Of a DNA stretch of 64,000 nt, positions 18,875-27,784 are shown one piece after another (the first letter of the stretch is position 1; each line of letters opens with the position of its first letter). The DNA comes from Caldilineaceae bacterium. Its GTDB lineage: Bacteria; Chloroflexota; Anaerolineae; Caldilineales; Caldilineaceae. Both the position numbers and the translations under genes were made by a program. Below the pieces are notes generated by a model, which worked only from the letters and a program-made list of their open reading frames with translations, was not told where the DNA came from and did not search any database. The stretch covers positions 62,001 through 126,000 of the forward strand of contig JAJDXQ010000020.1 of assembly GCA_022823185.1 (NCBI GenBank), in the 5' to 3' direction.

Positions 18875-19907
18875 CAACGCTGAAAACAGCTCTCCATTGC
18901 TGGAAGTTAATGGACTCAAAAAACACTTTCCCCTCACAGCAGGGCTGTTCTCCAAAGTCGTAAGCCACATCAAGGCTGTTGACGGAGTAGACTTTGCGCT
19001 GAAAAAGGGTGAAACGCTGGGTCTGGTCGGCGAAAGCGGCTGCGGCAAAACGACCGTGGGCCGTCTCATCATGCGTTTATACGAGCCAACGGCGGGAAGC
19101 ATTCAGTTCCGTCCCCACGGCGAAGAGGGTGAGGACTACAACCTGGCCACACTCGACAACGCCTCCCTCAGGCCCGTGCGTTCCCACCTGCAGATGATCT
19201 TTCAGGACCCCTACACCTCCTTGAACCCCCGCAAAACACTCCTGGACATCATTGGGGAGCCCCTGCGGCTGAACGGAATGAGAAAAGGGTCCGAGCTGGA
19301 AGACCGCGTCGTAGAGATGCTTCGACTCGTCGGCCTGCGCCCCGAGTACATAACCCGCTACCCCCACGCCTTCAGCGGCGGACAGCGCCAGCGCATTGGC
19401 ATCGCCCGCGCCCTCATTCTCAACCCCACCCTCGTCATCGCCGACGAACCGGTCTCCGCGCTTGACGTGTCGGTGCAGGCGCAGATCCTCAACCTGCTCA
19501 AATTTCTGCAGCGCGAACTCGATCTGACTTACCTGTTCATCGCTCACGATCTGGGCGTTGTCAAGCACATCAGCGATCGCGTGGCGGTGATGTATGTGGG
19601 CAAGCTGGTCGAGCTGGCAGAGGCCGATGACCTCTATCGGAAGCCCCTGCATCCATACACAGAGGCCTTGCTCTCCGCCGTACACGTCGCCGGCCCTGCG
19701 CAAAGCCACCGGGAACGCATCGTCCTCGAGGGAGAAGTGGCCGACCCCTCCAACCCTCCGTCCGGTTGTTACTTTCATCCTCGCTGCCGTTACGCCCAGG
19801 ACCGCTGCCGCCAGGAGACACCTGAGCTCCAAGGCGTTGCCGAAGGCCGTTATGTCGCCTGCCATCTGGCCGAAGAGCTGGACCTCGCGGGGGCAGCCAG
19901 CGGCTAG
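18858..19907 (+). CDS. ABC transporter ATP-binding protein, DppF-like
   Basis: A 349-residue ATPase: GESGCGKTT Walker [13 protein letters not shown]-loop, FSGGQRQR signature, [12 protein letters not shown]alker B and the C-terminal CYFHPRC extension typical of OppF/DppF. ATG 18858, inside the end of the upstream gene and next to GGAGG, gives a normal family N-terminus; the ORF extends upstream in frame without homology. It pairs with the DppD-like subunit as a heterodimer. Confidence 0.93.
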   Translation: MPAIHSNAENSSPLLEVNGLKKHFPLTAGLFSKVVSHIKAVDGVDFALKKGETLGLVGESGCGKTTVGRLIMRLYEPTAGSIQFRPHGEEGEDYNLATLDNASLRPVRSHLQMIFQDPYTSLNPRKTLLDIIGEPLRLNGMRKGSELEDRVVEMLRLVGLRPEYITRYPHAFSGGQRQRIGIARALILNPTLVIADEPVSALDVSVQAQILNLLKFLQRELDLTYLFIAHDLGVVKHISDRVAVMYVGKLVELAEADDLYRKPLHPYTEALLSAVHVAGPAQSHRERIVLEGEVADPSNPPSGCYFHPRCRYAQDRCRQETPELQGVAEGRYVACHLAEELDLAGAASG

Positions 19908-19960
19908 GCCTCATCGACCCTGAGCGCGGTTTCCCAAACACAGACCAGGAGACAGATCTG

Positions 19961-21118
19961 ATGAGCGTGCGCCCAATCACGAACGGGCCGAAGCATCACT
20001 GGTTCGGCTACTATGACAAGCTGCAGTTCGACCCTTCCAGCCGCTACGCGCTGGCCATGGAGGTCGACTTCGAACACCGTTCGCCCAATGCAGAGGACGT
20101 GATCGGGATCGGGATGATCGATCTGGCCGACGGCGACCGCTGGATTGAGCTGGGCACGACGTCTGCCTGGTGCTGGCAGCAGGGATGCATGCTCCAGTGG
20201 GTACCCGGCTCCGAAAGCGAAATCATCTGGAACGATCGAGAAGGGGATCGCTTCGTCTGCCACATCCTGGATGTTCATACCGGGGAGAAGCGCACCATCG
20301 GCTTTCCCGTCTATACGCTCTCGCCCGACGGCCGCACTGCCATCGGCGCCGACTTTCGCCGTATCAACCACATGCGGCCCGGATACGGTTACGCCGGCAT
20401 CCCTGACCCCAATTTCGATCAGCTGGCGCCGGACAGTTCCGGCATCTATACCGTTGACCTGAGGACCGGCCAGGCATCCCACATCGTCACCATTGCCCAG
20501 GTGGCCGCCATCCCCTATCCCCACATGGACATCAGCGGCGCAAAGCACTACTTCAACCACCTGCTCTTCAATACCGACGGCTCGCGCTTCATCTTCCTGC
20601 ACCGCTGGCGCTTCGGCGACTCGGGATTCCATACCCGGATGATGACCGCCGCCACGGACGGGTCCGGCATCTACCCGGTAGACCAGTACGGCCATACATC
20701 CCACTTCATCTGGCGCGATCCGGAAACGATTCTGGCCTGGGCCAGGCATCCTTCACACGGTGACGCATTTTATCTGTACCGGGACGGCACGCAGGAGGTC
20801 GAGGTGATCGGCAAAGGCGTGATGAAACTGAACGGTCACTGCACCTATCTTGCCGACAGGAACTGGATCCTGAATGACACCTACCCGGTCGCCAAAGACG
20901 GGGGCAGGGTTCAGGAGTTGTATCTGTACAATGTGGAGAGCGGTCAGCGCCGCGAGCTGGGAGAATTTGCGGCGTTTCCGGAGTACGCGGGCGAGTGGCG
21001 GTGCGACCTGCATCCTCGGTCCAACACCGATGGGTCGCTGATCACGATCGATTCAGCTCACGGCGGGAACGGCCGGCAGGTTTATCTGATGGATATTGCT
21101 GCTGAAAGGGCGTCTTAG
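19961..21118 (+). CDS. TolB/PL22-like beta-propeller protein (paralogue 3)
   Basis: A 385-residue propeller protein closely similar to the one at 7759 (GPKHHWFGYYDKLQFDPS, RPGYGYAGIPDP, KHYFNHLLFNTDGSRFIFLHRWR, NGHCTYL, RCDLHPRSNTDGS). AGGAGAC precedes ATG. It follows the ATPase gene by 53 bases and is probably in the transporter operon, which ties this family to the transported compound. Like the other copies it has no export signal. Confidence 0.82.
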   Translation: MSVRPITNGPKHHWFGYYDKLQFDPSSRYALAMEVDFEHRSPNAEDVIGIGMIDLADGDRWIELGTTSAWCWQQGCMLQWVPGSESEIIWNDREGDRFVCHILDVHTGEKRTIGFPVYTLSPDGRTAIGADFRRINHMRPGYGYAGIPDPNFDQLAPDSSGIYTVDLRTGQASHIVTIAQVAAIPYPHMDISGAKHYFNHLLFNTDGSRFIFLHRWRFGDSGFHTRMMTAATDGSGIYPVDQYGHTSHFIWRDPETILAWARHPSHGDAFYLYRDGTQEVEVIGKGVMKLNGHCTYLADRNWILNDTYPVAKDGGRVQELYLYNVESGQRRELGEFAAFPEYAGEWRCDLHPRSNTDGSLITIDSAHGGNGRQVYLMDIAAERAS

Positions 21119-21170
21119 GGGAAAAGAAGAGGCGGCGCCTGCGCCGGGCGCGAGAAGAGACCGGGGAGAC

Positions 21171-21704
21171 CTAGCTCCAGGTATAGGCTCCCTTTTCGTC
21201 CTGGGGCAATGAATTGAAACTCTGCATCGCCTGACCTCGCGCCGGCGACAAACCTGCGCGGTTGGCGATCTCTTCGGCCAGGCCGGAAATGTAGGGAAGG
21301 TCCTCACGAAACAGGACGGTCGAGTCTTCCGGTGTGTAGTGAACGTGCAGTTCGGCGTCACCCTCGCTCGCCTCCGTTCTGCGCACGATCACGTCCAGGC
21401 GGGTTATGTGCCCCCAATCCCATTTGCGGTTGAGCGCCCAGAATCGCAGCGGGCTGTTGATCACCAGTCCGTCGTCAGAAACTTCGTAGACTGTCCCAAG
21501 ATCGATAACATGGCCGTAGAGGAGCAGCGCGCCCCAGATCAGAAACGTCCACGCGATGGCCTCGACAAAGAAGAGACGGTCGATTCCCATGGTGAAGGTT
21601 AGCGTACCGGCAATCAACAAAGCGGCCGCCGAGACCATCGACTTCGGTCTGCCTCTGAATTTCAGCGATTCCCGGGATTCGTCTGCCTGAAGCGTTTCGG
21701 CCAT
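21171..21704 (-). CDS. Membrane protein with bacterial PH-like domain
   Basis: A 177-residue protein with two adjacent hydrophobic segments (~22-38, SAAALLIAGTLTFTMGI, and ~47-65, AIAWTFLIWGALLLYGHVI). A soluble ~85-residue part follows, with the pattern YEVSDDGLVINSPLRFWALNRKWDWGHI, which resembles bacterial PH (bPH2, DUF304-type) domains. Such proteins sit in the cytoplasmic membrane and their roles are mostly unknown. It converges with the propeller gene; the short gap holds only a GC-rich palindrome. Confidence 0.6.
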   Translation of the reverse strand: MAETLQADESRESLKFRGRPKSMVSAAALLIAGTLTFTMGIDRLFFVEAIAWTFLIWGALLLYGHVIDLGTVYEVSDDGLVINSPLRFWALNRKWDWGHITRLDVIVRRTEASEGDAELHVHYTPEDSTVLFREDLPYISGLAEEIANRAGLSPARGQAMQSFNSLPQDEKGAYTWS

Positions 21705-21916
21705 TGCGCTGTTCTACCTTGAAGTCTTGGATGCGACCGGATTCCCATTTTTCAGAAAACAACCGCCAAGCGGGCCCCTTCAGGGCCGCGATTGACGAAC
21801 TGCCCATAGTATAGACCGAAGGACAGAACCGACAAAATTTATGGGCTGGCGGCGACTTCCGCCGCGCGCTGACCGGTCCCCTGGTCGTTTAACGAAAGGC
21901 GACGGGAGGCGCAGGG

Positions 21917-23284
21917 TCATTCCGAAACCAGCCGGTAACCCCGGCCCCGCGCTGTGACAATGTAAACCGGATTGGCGGGTTCCGGCTCCACTTTGTGGCG
22001 CACCCGGCTGATCAGTTTCTCGATGCGGGCATCGTCAACCTCCAGCAGATGCTCGTCTCCCCAAACACCTTCGACAATCTCGTACTTGTCTACGATACGG
22101 TTTTTGTTTTCGTATAGCAGGCTGACAAGACGGTATTCCAGCGCGGTAAGGCTGACCCGACGGCCGCCAATCGTCACGTCCCCGCTCACTCCATCAACCG
22201 AGATCCCTTCATTCGTGAACGCCTTCGACTGATGCGCCGAAACATACTCTGCAAAGAGGCGGCAGAACAGGCGCAGCTCTTCCCGCTCCTGAATGAGGAT
22301 ATGATGTTTCAACAGCTGGGACACGATGGCGGAATCCGGCTCAAGTCCGGAGAAGAGAAGACGCAGATTCTCCTGCTGGACGGTGGAGCAGCTTTTCCAG
22401 ATCTTCTCCCCCTCAATCCTGAGCGTCGAATCCTCTCGGAACCGTTCTACCAGGCCGCGGTGAAAGACAAACCGCTCCTGCCCGCTCTCTACCCTAGGAT
22501 CCGCCGCCGCGGTTGCCTGGCCCAGTATTCGGCTGACGCCAGCCAGATATCCGGGGTGGCCGCCGGTCCACTGGTAAACGAAGTCGATATCCTCCCCGTG
22601 GGGAACGGTACCGCTCAAAGCGGCGAAATCACGCATATAGCGTTCCACGTCATGGCGGGGAAGGGGGGCAAGATGCCAGGGATGGTGGGTGAAAAGCTCG
22701 CCAAACTCGCCGCTGTGGTCGCCGGGCCGCAGCGCCGCGAGCGGCCTGACCGTTGCGGTTACAAAGACGAGCCGGCTGCCATGGCGGTCCTTCTTGGCGC
22801 GCAAATTGAGGAAGACCCGCGTGTCGATCCGCTGAAAGGGTTCGTCGAACTCGTCGAAGAGCAGGATCAAATTGTGCTCGGTCTCTTGCAGAGCGGCGGT
22901 TAACCCGTTGCTGAAGCTCAAAGGCACCTGAAAAACGTTTGCCGGGGCAACCAGGGCCTCGTATGCGCTCTGCAAGGCCTGGTTCCCCGCCAGAACCGGG
23001 CCGCTCTCCTGCAAGCAACGCAGCACAAGCTCATAGAAGCCCTGCTCCGTCATCTCCAACATGCGGTTGCAGTCGATATACACCGGCAGAAACGCGCTGC
23101 CCTCCTCCCCTAACTGCTGCAGCCAGACATCCGCGTGTGAAAGGACCCGCATCAGGGAGGACTTGCCCACGTTGCTGAATCCAGTCACCTCTACGCAGTG
23201 AGAGCCCTTGAGCAACTGGATGAGCGGACCGACGTCGTTCTGCCTCACCGAGCTTCCATCCGATTGATGCAACGTCGCCAACAT
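21917..23284 (-). CDS. STAND-like ATPase fused to OmpR-type winged helix
   Basis: A 455-residue protein. The N-terminal P-loop domain has Walker A GFSNVGKSS (~35-43), Walker B LILLFDEFDE (~139-148) and an arginine-rich strand, VFVTATVRPLAALRPG. A middle helical region (~230-345) follows. The C-terminus (~355-455) is an OmpR/PhoB-type DNA-binding winged helix (VSLTALEYRLVSLLYENKNR, then VRHKVEPE and ARGRGYRLV). There is no receiver domain, so regulation would be through nucleotide or ligand state of the ATPase. ATG follows GGAGGTCCT. It lies 84 bases after the MutL-like gene on the same strand and could read out that operon. Fusions like this occur in Chloroflexota; the target is unknown. Confidence 0.8.
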   Translation of the reverse strand: MLATLHQSDGSSVRQNDVGPLIQLLKGSHCVEVTGFSNVGKSSLMRVLSHADVWLQQLGEEGSAFLPVYIDCNRMLEMTEQGFYELVLRCLQESGPVLAGNQALQSAYEALVAPANVFQVPLSFSNGLTAALQETEHNLILLFDEFDEPFQRIDTRVFLNLRAKKDRHGSRLVFVTATVRPLAALRPGDHSGEFGELFTHHPWHLAPLPRHDVERYMRDFAALSGTVPHGEDIDFVYQWTGGHPGYLAGVSRILGQATAAADPRVESGQERFVFHRGLVERFREDSTLRIEGEKIWKSCSTVQQENLRLLFSGLEPDSAIVSQLLKHHILIQEREELRLFCRLFAEYVSAHQSKAFTNEGISVDGVSGDVTIGGRRVSLTALEYRLVSLLYENKNRIVDKYEIVEGVWGDEHLLEVDDARIEKLISRVRHKVEPEPANPVYIVTARGRGYRLVSE

Positions 23285-23368
23285 AGGACCTCCAGTTGAC
23301 GCCCATTCCTGGTCAGGAAGATACAGCGAGAACGGGCCTCTACATTTTCGACAAACCGGGATGCCGCG

Positions 23369-24667
23369 TCAAGCAGCGGGAAACCCCTGCTCGTCCTCTT
23401 CAAGTATGTCTGCCGCCAACACCTGCAACGCCGCTGCCGGCGCGGACTGGCCGATTCCCGCCACAACAGGCACGAGCCCCAATGGGTCCCACCAGTAGGC
23501 GGGCATTGTCGACGCTCGCGAGGAGCCAGGGCCAGTGGCCGGCCGGGACGGGCGCGGCCACCCCGGCGGCCAATCCCCGCTCACTAGGCGGATCGCGGGC
23601 CAACCCGCCAAGGCTTCAGGGCGCTCGCCGGGCCGCACACAACTGATGCGCAGACGGTCGTTTCCCTGCTGCGAAAACTCTTGCGCCCAGACGTGCAGCC
23701 ACCGATCCCCGCCAGCGTAGAATCCGTGCAGCTCCGACAGCCGTTGCCGCCGCATCCAAAGGCGGACCCCCTGGGCAAATGCCCAATGGGTACTGGACAG
23801 GGTTAAGGGCGGGTCGAGCCACTCTGCCAGCCTCTGCATCGCTGGCAGGTCTACGGATTTCTGCCAGTGGAGCTGCGCCAACATGCTGTGCACAGAGGCT
23901 GGGCCTCCGTTGCCGGGAGCAGCCAGCACGTTGTCCGCGGCCAGCGCAGCGCCTCCGCCGGCAAGCTGCCGCCAATGGGCCAGCACCGGTTCGGCAGACG
24001 GGCTACTGCCCGCATAGCAGAACAGCGGCCTGTCACTGGCAGCCAGCAGGGACGCGGCCTCGATCACATGGCGGCTCAGGGCCAGAACCTGCTCCTGAAT
24101 GCGCCGTCCCATCTGTTCGTAACCGCCAACGATAAGTATGACCTCCGGACGCAGCAACCGCAGTTCCTTTGCCAGCGCGTTCGCACTGTGATAGGGGCTG
24201 GGCAGATAGGTAGCGACGGGATTGCACAGCGCCCCGGCAAGCGCCGCCTCGGCGGCGGCAAGGCTGCCGCCGCCGGAAAGCCCGGCCAGCCACAACCGCA
24301 GGGGAGGCTGCAGATCAGCGACCACGAACGCCTGCCCAACACCTTCGCCAGCGGAAGGGCCGGACGCGTATGTGTATGGCCTGTCCTGTACCTTGTCCCA
24401 GAGCGTGATGCTGAACTGACTTTCCAACCGGTTCACTGCCTGGACCAGTGCGTCGGCGCATCTTTCCGGGACCGCCTGCTCAGGGAGTTCTACCGTCTGC
24501 CAGGCAACCATCCGGTAAACGCCTTCCACCGGCTCAATCAAGACTGCGGCGGCGCGTTGCGGCTCGGCGGCCAGCGCCAGAATGCTCTGCGGCGCGAAAT
24601 CGGCCAGACGCGGCGCATGGTTTCCCTCTCCCTGGACTGGCGGCGGCTGACCGCGCAACCGGGTCAC
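23369..24667 (-). CDS. MutL/GlmL-like protein (degenerate ASKHA fold)
   Basis: A 432-residue protein similar to the MutL/GlmL family found beside cobalamin-dependent mutases. Shared features are VEGVYRMVAWQTVELP, a G-V core, LWLAGLSGGGSLAAAEAAL, then RPEVILIVGGYEQMG and LFCYAGSSPSAEPV. The usual phosphate-binding start (D-x-G-S-T-x-T) is replaced by AAEPQRAAAV, so ATP binding may be lost. GTG 24667 overlaps the stop of the upstream membrane-protein gene (GTGA), which sets the start. The longer ORF upstream is a shadow of that gene. No mutase gene is nearby. It is likely part of a membrane-associated complex with the operon partners. Confidence 0.6.
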   Translation of the reverse strand: MTRLRGQPPPVQGEGNHAPRLADFAPQSILALAAEPQRAAAVLIEPVEGVYRMVAWQTVELPEQAVPERCADALVQAVNRLESQFSITLWDKVQDRPYTYASGPSAGEGVGQAFVVADLQPPLRLWLAGLSGGGSLAAAEAALAGALCNPVATYLPSPYHSANALAKELRLLRPEVILIVGGYEQMGRRIQEQVLALSRHVIEAASLLAASDRPLFCYAGSSPSAEPVLAHWRQLAGGGAALAADNVLAAPGNGGPASVHSMLAQLHWQKSVDLPAMQRLAEWLDPPLTLSSTHWAFAQGVRLWMRRQRLSELHGFYAGGDRWLHVWAQEFSQQGNDRLRISCVRPGERPEALAGWPAIRLVSGDWPPGWPRPSRPATGPGSSRASTMPAYWWDPLGLVPVVAGIGQSAPAAALQVLAADILEEDEQGFPAA

Positions 24668-25515
24668 GAGCCTGCTCCTCGCAAAGCCGCCCAAATGAGC
24701 TGCCAGAGTTCGCTGCGAGGGACCTCGAAGAGAAAGTAGTCCAGGCGCGCCAGCGCAAGCGAGAAACGGGCCAGCGCCAGGCGGGCGAACAGGATGCCCG
24801 CCGCCAGCCACAGAGCCCGGCGGCCAATGCCTTCCCAAACACGAAGCGGAGTCAAGAGAAGCATCCGGTGGCGGCGGGTCCTCCCCTGGCTGGAGGCCGC
24901 CGCTTCTGCCGCGCCAGTCGACAGTTCCAGCGCGGTGCCAACTCCTCTCCCGTCTGCTTCGCGGCCAAACTGCAGATGTATCAGAACGCCCCCTGTGATC
25001 ACCAGAGTTATCAATCTGACCAACCATGTCGCCTGACCCGCCGCAGGCAGCGCCGCGGCGGTCAGCTGGGGCCATAGCGTTCCCTGCACGGCGCCGCTCA
25101 CCCCGACGCCCAGGCCGACGCCAATCAGGATCGCGGCAGGAACCGCGGCCAGCATACGGAGGAAGTACCGGGCGCCCAGACCGCCTGGCGGCCGGCGCAG
25201 AAGCTCCGCGCCACCGCCCCACATCAGAAGACCCAGCGCCAGCGGCAGCCAACGATGCAGCAGCGCAGACCCCGGTCCGGAGAGCCATACCATCGGGTCG
25301 GCTACGAGGGGCGCGAAGAGCCTGGGCCAGAAAACATTGCCCCAAACGAGAACGGCCGTATACCCCAGTCCCGCCCCGACCAGAATGTACTGGCCCAAAC
25401 GGGCAAGGAAACTGTCACGGATCAGATAGCTGCCGATCGCGAGTGAAATGACGAGGCCGAGAACCAGGCCGGCATCCTGCAGAAGTCCGGGCAGGCCGCT
25501 GCTGAACGGATTCAC
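24664..25515 (-). CDS. Polytopic membrane protein, unknown function
   Basis: A 283-residue protein with about six hydrophobic helices: GLVLGLVISLAIGSYLI (~16-32), YILVGAGLGYTAVLVWG (~43-59), LLHRWLPLALGLLMW (~85-99), MLAAVPAAILIGVGLGVGV (~121-139), a helix near 165-180, and a last one near 235-255. A cytoplasmic loop before the last helix is Arg-rich. I do not recognise the family. It shares 4-base overlaps with both the preceding and the following gene, so the three are translated as a unit. Confidence 0.75.
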   Translation of the reverse strand: MNPFSSGLPGLLQDAGLVLGLVISLAIGSYLIRDSFLARLGQYILVGAGLGYTAVLVWGNVFWPRLFAPLVADPMVWLSGPGSALLHRWLPLALGLLMWGGGAELLRRPPGGLGARYFLRMLAAVPAAILIGVGLGVGVSGAVQGTLWPQLTAAALPAAGQATWLVRLITLVITGGVLIHLQFGREADGRGVGTALELSTGAAEAAASSQGRTRRHRMLLLTPLRVWEGIGRRALWLAAGILFARLALARFSLALARLDYFLFEVPRSELWQLIWAALRGAGS

Positions 25516-26924
25516 GGCATCCTCCGTTCCGTCAGGCCGACCAGGTTGCCGAGCAGGATGGCTGCGATCAGGATGCCGATTCCCCAGTTCAGGCCGCTGA
25601 CCAGCCGCGACGACCGGGCCTGTTCCTCAACGCTTCGGGTCCGTTCAGAGCGCCGAATGTAGGCGCGGCCGCCGTCCCAGCCGCTCACGAGCCCGGCCAG
25701 CTGGCCGCTGTCCAAGTAGGGACGTATGGATGGGTCGACAACCGCGCTCGTCACAGCCACCACAGGCGCTCCGTTATACGGCTGAACCTGCTCCAGCCAG
25801 CGGCGCACATCCTCCGCACCAGCCGCAACGACCAAGGAAAGCGCAGGTCCTGAGTCGGCCAGCAGGGCGATGTCGAAGCGGTCGCGGAGGCCAACCCAGC
25901 GGGGATCGACCGGCAGGGCCTGGGCCGGCGCCGCGCCCAAGAGCGGCAGCGAGGCGGCGCCGCCGGGAAGAAAGCCGCCTTCGATTGCCTGGTTGGCGGT
26001 GAACTGGGCGCGCGACGGCCTCCGCAAAGTATCCTCTGCCCGGGCGATGACCCGCCTCGCGGAGGCCGGCCCGCCAGGAAGCTGGCTGACCACAATCAGC
26101 TTCGCCTCCTTGCGCAGGAGATGCTCGACCACAGGCTGCGCGACGAAGTCCATTTCACCGGCGGTTGCAGGGTCATAGGCCCAGTTCACCAGGACGAGGC
26201 TGTTCGGCGGCAGCGAATCGAGTTGCTGGTGGGCCTGGTCCAAGCCCGGCAGGGCGTGCTGACCGGGTCCTTGGCGGTGCGGCTCCGCCCCCCAAAGCAG
26301 CGCGCCGACCAGCCCCATGAACAGGACTGCTTCGAGCCAGGGCCGCCTCTGCAGGCGGTTTCTCTCCCTCGTTTGCGCCTGGTCCTCCGGCGGCGGCTCC
26401 GGTTGGGCGCCGGCCTCCAAAGGCAGCTCCTCGGCAAAGAGCTGCCGCAGCTGCCTCCGCTCCTCTTCGTCGAGCGTCAGGTCTCTGGACAGAGTCGGCG
26501 GGTTCGATGCCGGGTCCGGATTCCCGGCGCCGGCAGTGGAAAACGACTGTGTATCGGCAAGGTCGAGCAGGCCTTCCAGACCGCCCAGCAGGGGTTGCGG
26601 CTCGTCGTCGGCCTCCGGTTCCTGCTCACCAGCTTCCTGGGCCCACTCGGTTTTCTGGGCGCGGCCTTCTCCTTCATCCTGGGGCTCTGCATGGGCACTG
26701 ATTGGCCCCTGCGTCCGGCTTGGCGGGCTTTCGCCCTGTTTTTCTTCCTCCGGGCCAGGCGATTTTTCCACCTGGTCCTCTGCCGATACGCTCGAACTGG
26801 GCGGCGATTCGTCATCCGGCTCTTCGGGCGGTTGCTGGCGCGCGAGGGCCGTTCCGCAATGGCGGCAGAACCCGGAATCAATTGGGTTGCTATATCCACA
26901 GTGTGGGCAGTCGGACGTCGCCAT
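25512..26924 (-). CDS. Zinc-ribbon membrane protein, unknown function
   Basis: A 470-residue protein. Residues 6-23 form a zinc ribbon (CPHCGYSNPIDSGFCRHCG), followed by ~140 residues of low-complexity Pro/Glu/Gln sequence and a membrane helix near 195-212 (LEAVLFMGLVGALLWG). A ~220-residue domain outside follows (SLVLVNWAYDPATAGEMDFV, LIVVSQLPGG), then a C-terminal helix (WGIGILIAAILLGNLVGL). I chose ATG 26924, with GGAGAAGG 8 bases upstream, over the TTG at 26942. It is coupled by ATGA to the next gene. A cytoplasmic ribbon joined to an external domain suggests a scaffold or sensor, but this is inference. Confidence 0.72.
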   Translation of the reverse strand: MATSDCPHCGYSNPIDSGFCRHCGTALARQQPPEEPDDESPPSSSVSAEDQVEKSPGPEEEKQGESPPSRTQGPISAHAEPQDEGEGRAQKTEWAQEAGEQEPEADDEPQPLLGGLEGLLDLADTQSFSTAGAGNPDPASNPPTLSRDLTLDEEERRQLRQLFAEELPLEAGAQPEPPPEDQAQTRERNRLQRRPWLEAVLFMGLVGALLWGAEPHRQGPGQHALPGLDQAHQQLDSLPPNSLVLVNWAYDPATAGEMDFVAQPVVEHLLRKEAKLIVVSQLPGGPASARRVIARAEDTLRRPSRAQFTANQAIEGGFLPGGAASLPLLGAAPAQALPVDPRWVGLRDRFDIALLADSGPALSLVVAAGAEDVRRWLEQVQPYNGAPVVAVTSAVVDPSIRPYLDSGQLAGLVSGWDGGRAYIRRSERTRSVEEQARSSRLVSGLNWGIGILIAAILLGNLVGLTERRMP

Positions 26925-27148
26925 TGGCGCGGCCTTCTCCAAATCAGATTTCTACGCGTGAAAGTCCCGGCTAGACGCCTCTCCTTGCGGCCGCTGCCGT
27001 TCGTCAGCCCTTTCTTCGCCCCGGTCCATCGGCAATCCGCAGGTTCCCGGCAGTTCTCTGTCCAGCCCCTACCCCCACGCCCTGTTCGCTTGTTTCCCGA
27101 CTCTTCGCCCGCTTTTTCCCGATCCGCTGTCGGGACAACGGGAGCCGA

Positions 27149-27778
27149 CTATTTCGCGCTGTTCACGATCAGACGGAGGCTGATGAACAGGACGCCCAGC
27201 GCGCCGCCGAGGAGCACGCCCCGCATCGCGGCCATCACCGGCCAGTTGAGAAGCCAGTCGAGCAGGTCGACCAGCGCCTCGGGCAATTGCTGATAGAAGA
27301 ATGGCGTCTGCACCAGCAGCATCAGCAAGGCGCCGGCCAGGATCCACAGACCGCCGGGCCTGTTGAAGCGCAGATAGCGGTAGGCCGCGCTCAGAAGAAA
27401 GAAGCCGGTCAGGGCGTAAAGGGTTGCCTGGCCAGGGGCGATCACCGCGTCGAAGACCCACTCTGCCAATGGGGCAACTGACCCTCCTGGGGACGATACA
27501 CCAGCGCCGAAGACAAGGGCGAATACGATCAGGAGAAGCAGACTGAACACCCACTCCCGCTGCCCGCGTTGAACCCTGACAAGGTGGTACCAAATTGCGT
27601 TGGCAATGCCCAGCAGCAGCGCGAAACCACCTAGCAGAAGGGCCCAACCATAGAGCGTAGCCGCAGCCGCGGGGGGCGCGAGCCCCAGTTCGAACCGAGC
27701 CGAGATAACCAGGGTCGCGCACGCCGCGACGACAAGAAGACCGATTCGATTGAGCCAGTTCGATCGAGAAGAAAACAC
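27149..27778 (-). CDS. Polytopic membrane protein, unknown function
   Basis: A 209-residue protein, almost entirely hydrophobic, with about five to six helices (for example IGLLVVAACATLVISAR near 12-28, LYGWALLLGGFALLLGIA near 42-59, WVFSLLLLIVFALVFGAG near 75-92, and LGGALGVLFISLRLIV at the C-terminus). It starts at GTG 27778, six bases after the stop of the upstream gene. No family is recognised. It belongs to the same minus-strand operon, followed by a ~220-base gap before the zinc-ribbon gene. Confidence 0.7.
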   Translation of the reverse strand: MFSSRSNWLNRIGLLVVAACATLVISARFELGLAPPAAAATLYGWALLLGGFALLLGIANAIWYHLVRVQRGQREWVFSLLLLIVFALVFGAGVSSPGGSVAPLAEWVFDAVIAPGQATLYALTGFFLLSAAYRYLRFNRPGGLWILAGALLMLLVQTPFFYQQLPEALVDLLDWLLNWPVMAAMRGVLLGGALGVLFISLRLIVNSAK

Positions 27779-27784
27779 AGTCTG

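Noticed and set aside
23369..25345. 658-residue version of the MutL-like protein
   Set aside because: The first ~226 residues are an Arg/Gly/Pro-rich shadow of the membrane-protein gene; the GTGA overlap at 24664-24667 marks the real start.
27069..27722. 217-residue minus-strand ORF overlapping the membrane protein at 27149
   Set aside because: It is a frame shadow with Arg/Gly-rich composition; the other frame encodes clean membrane helices.
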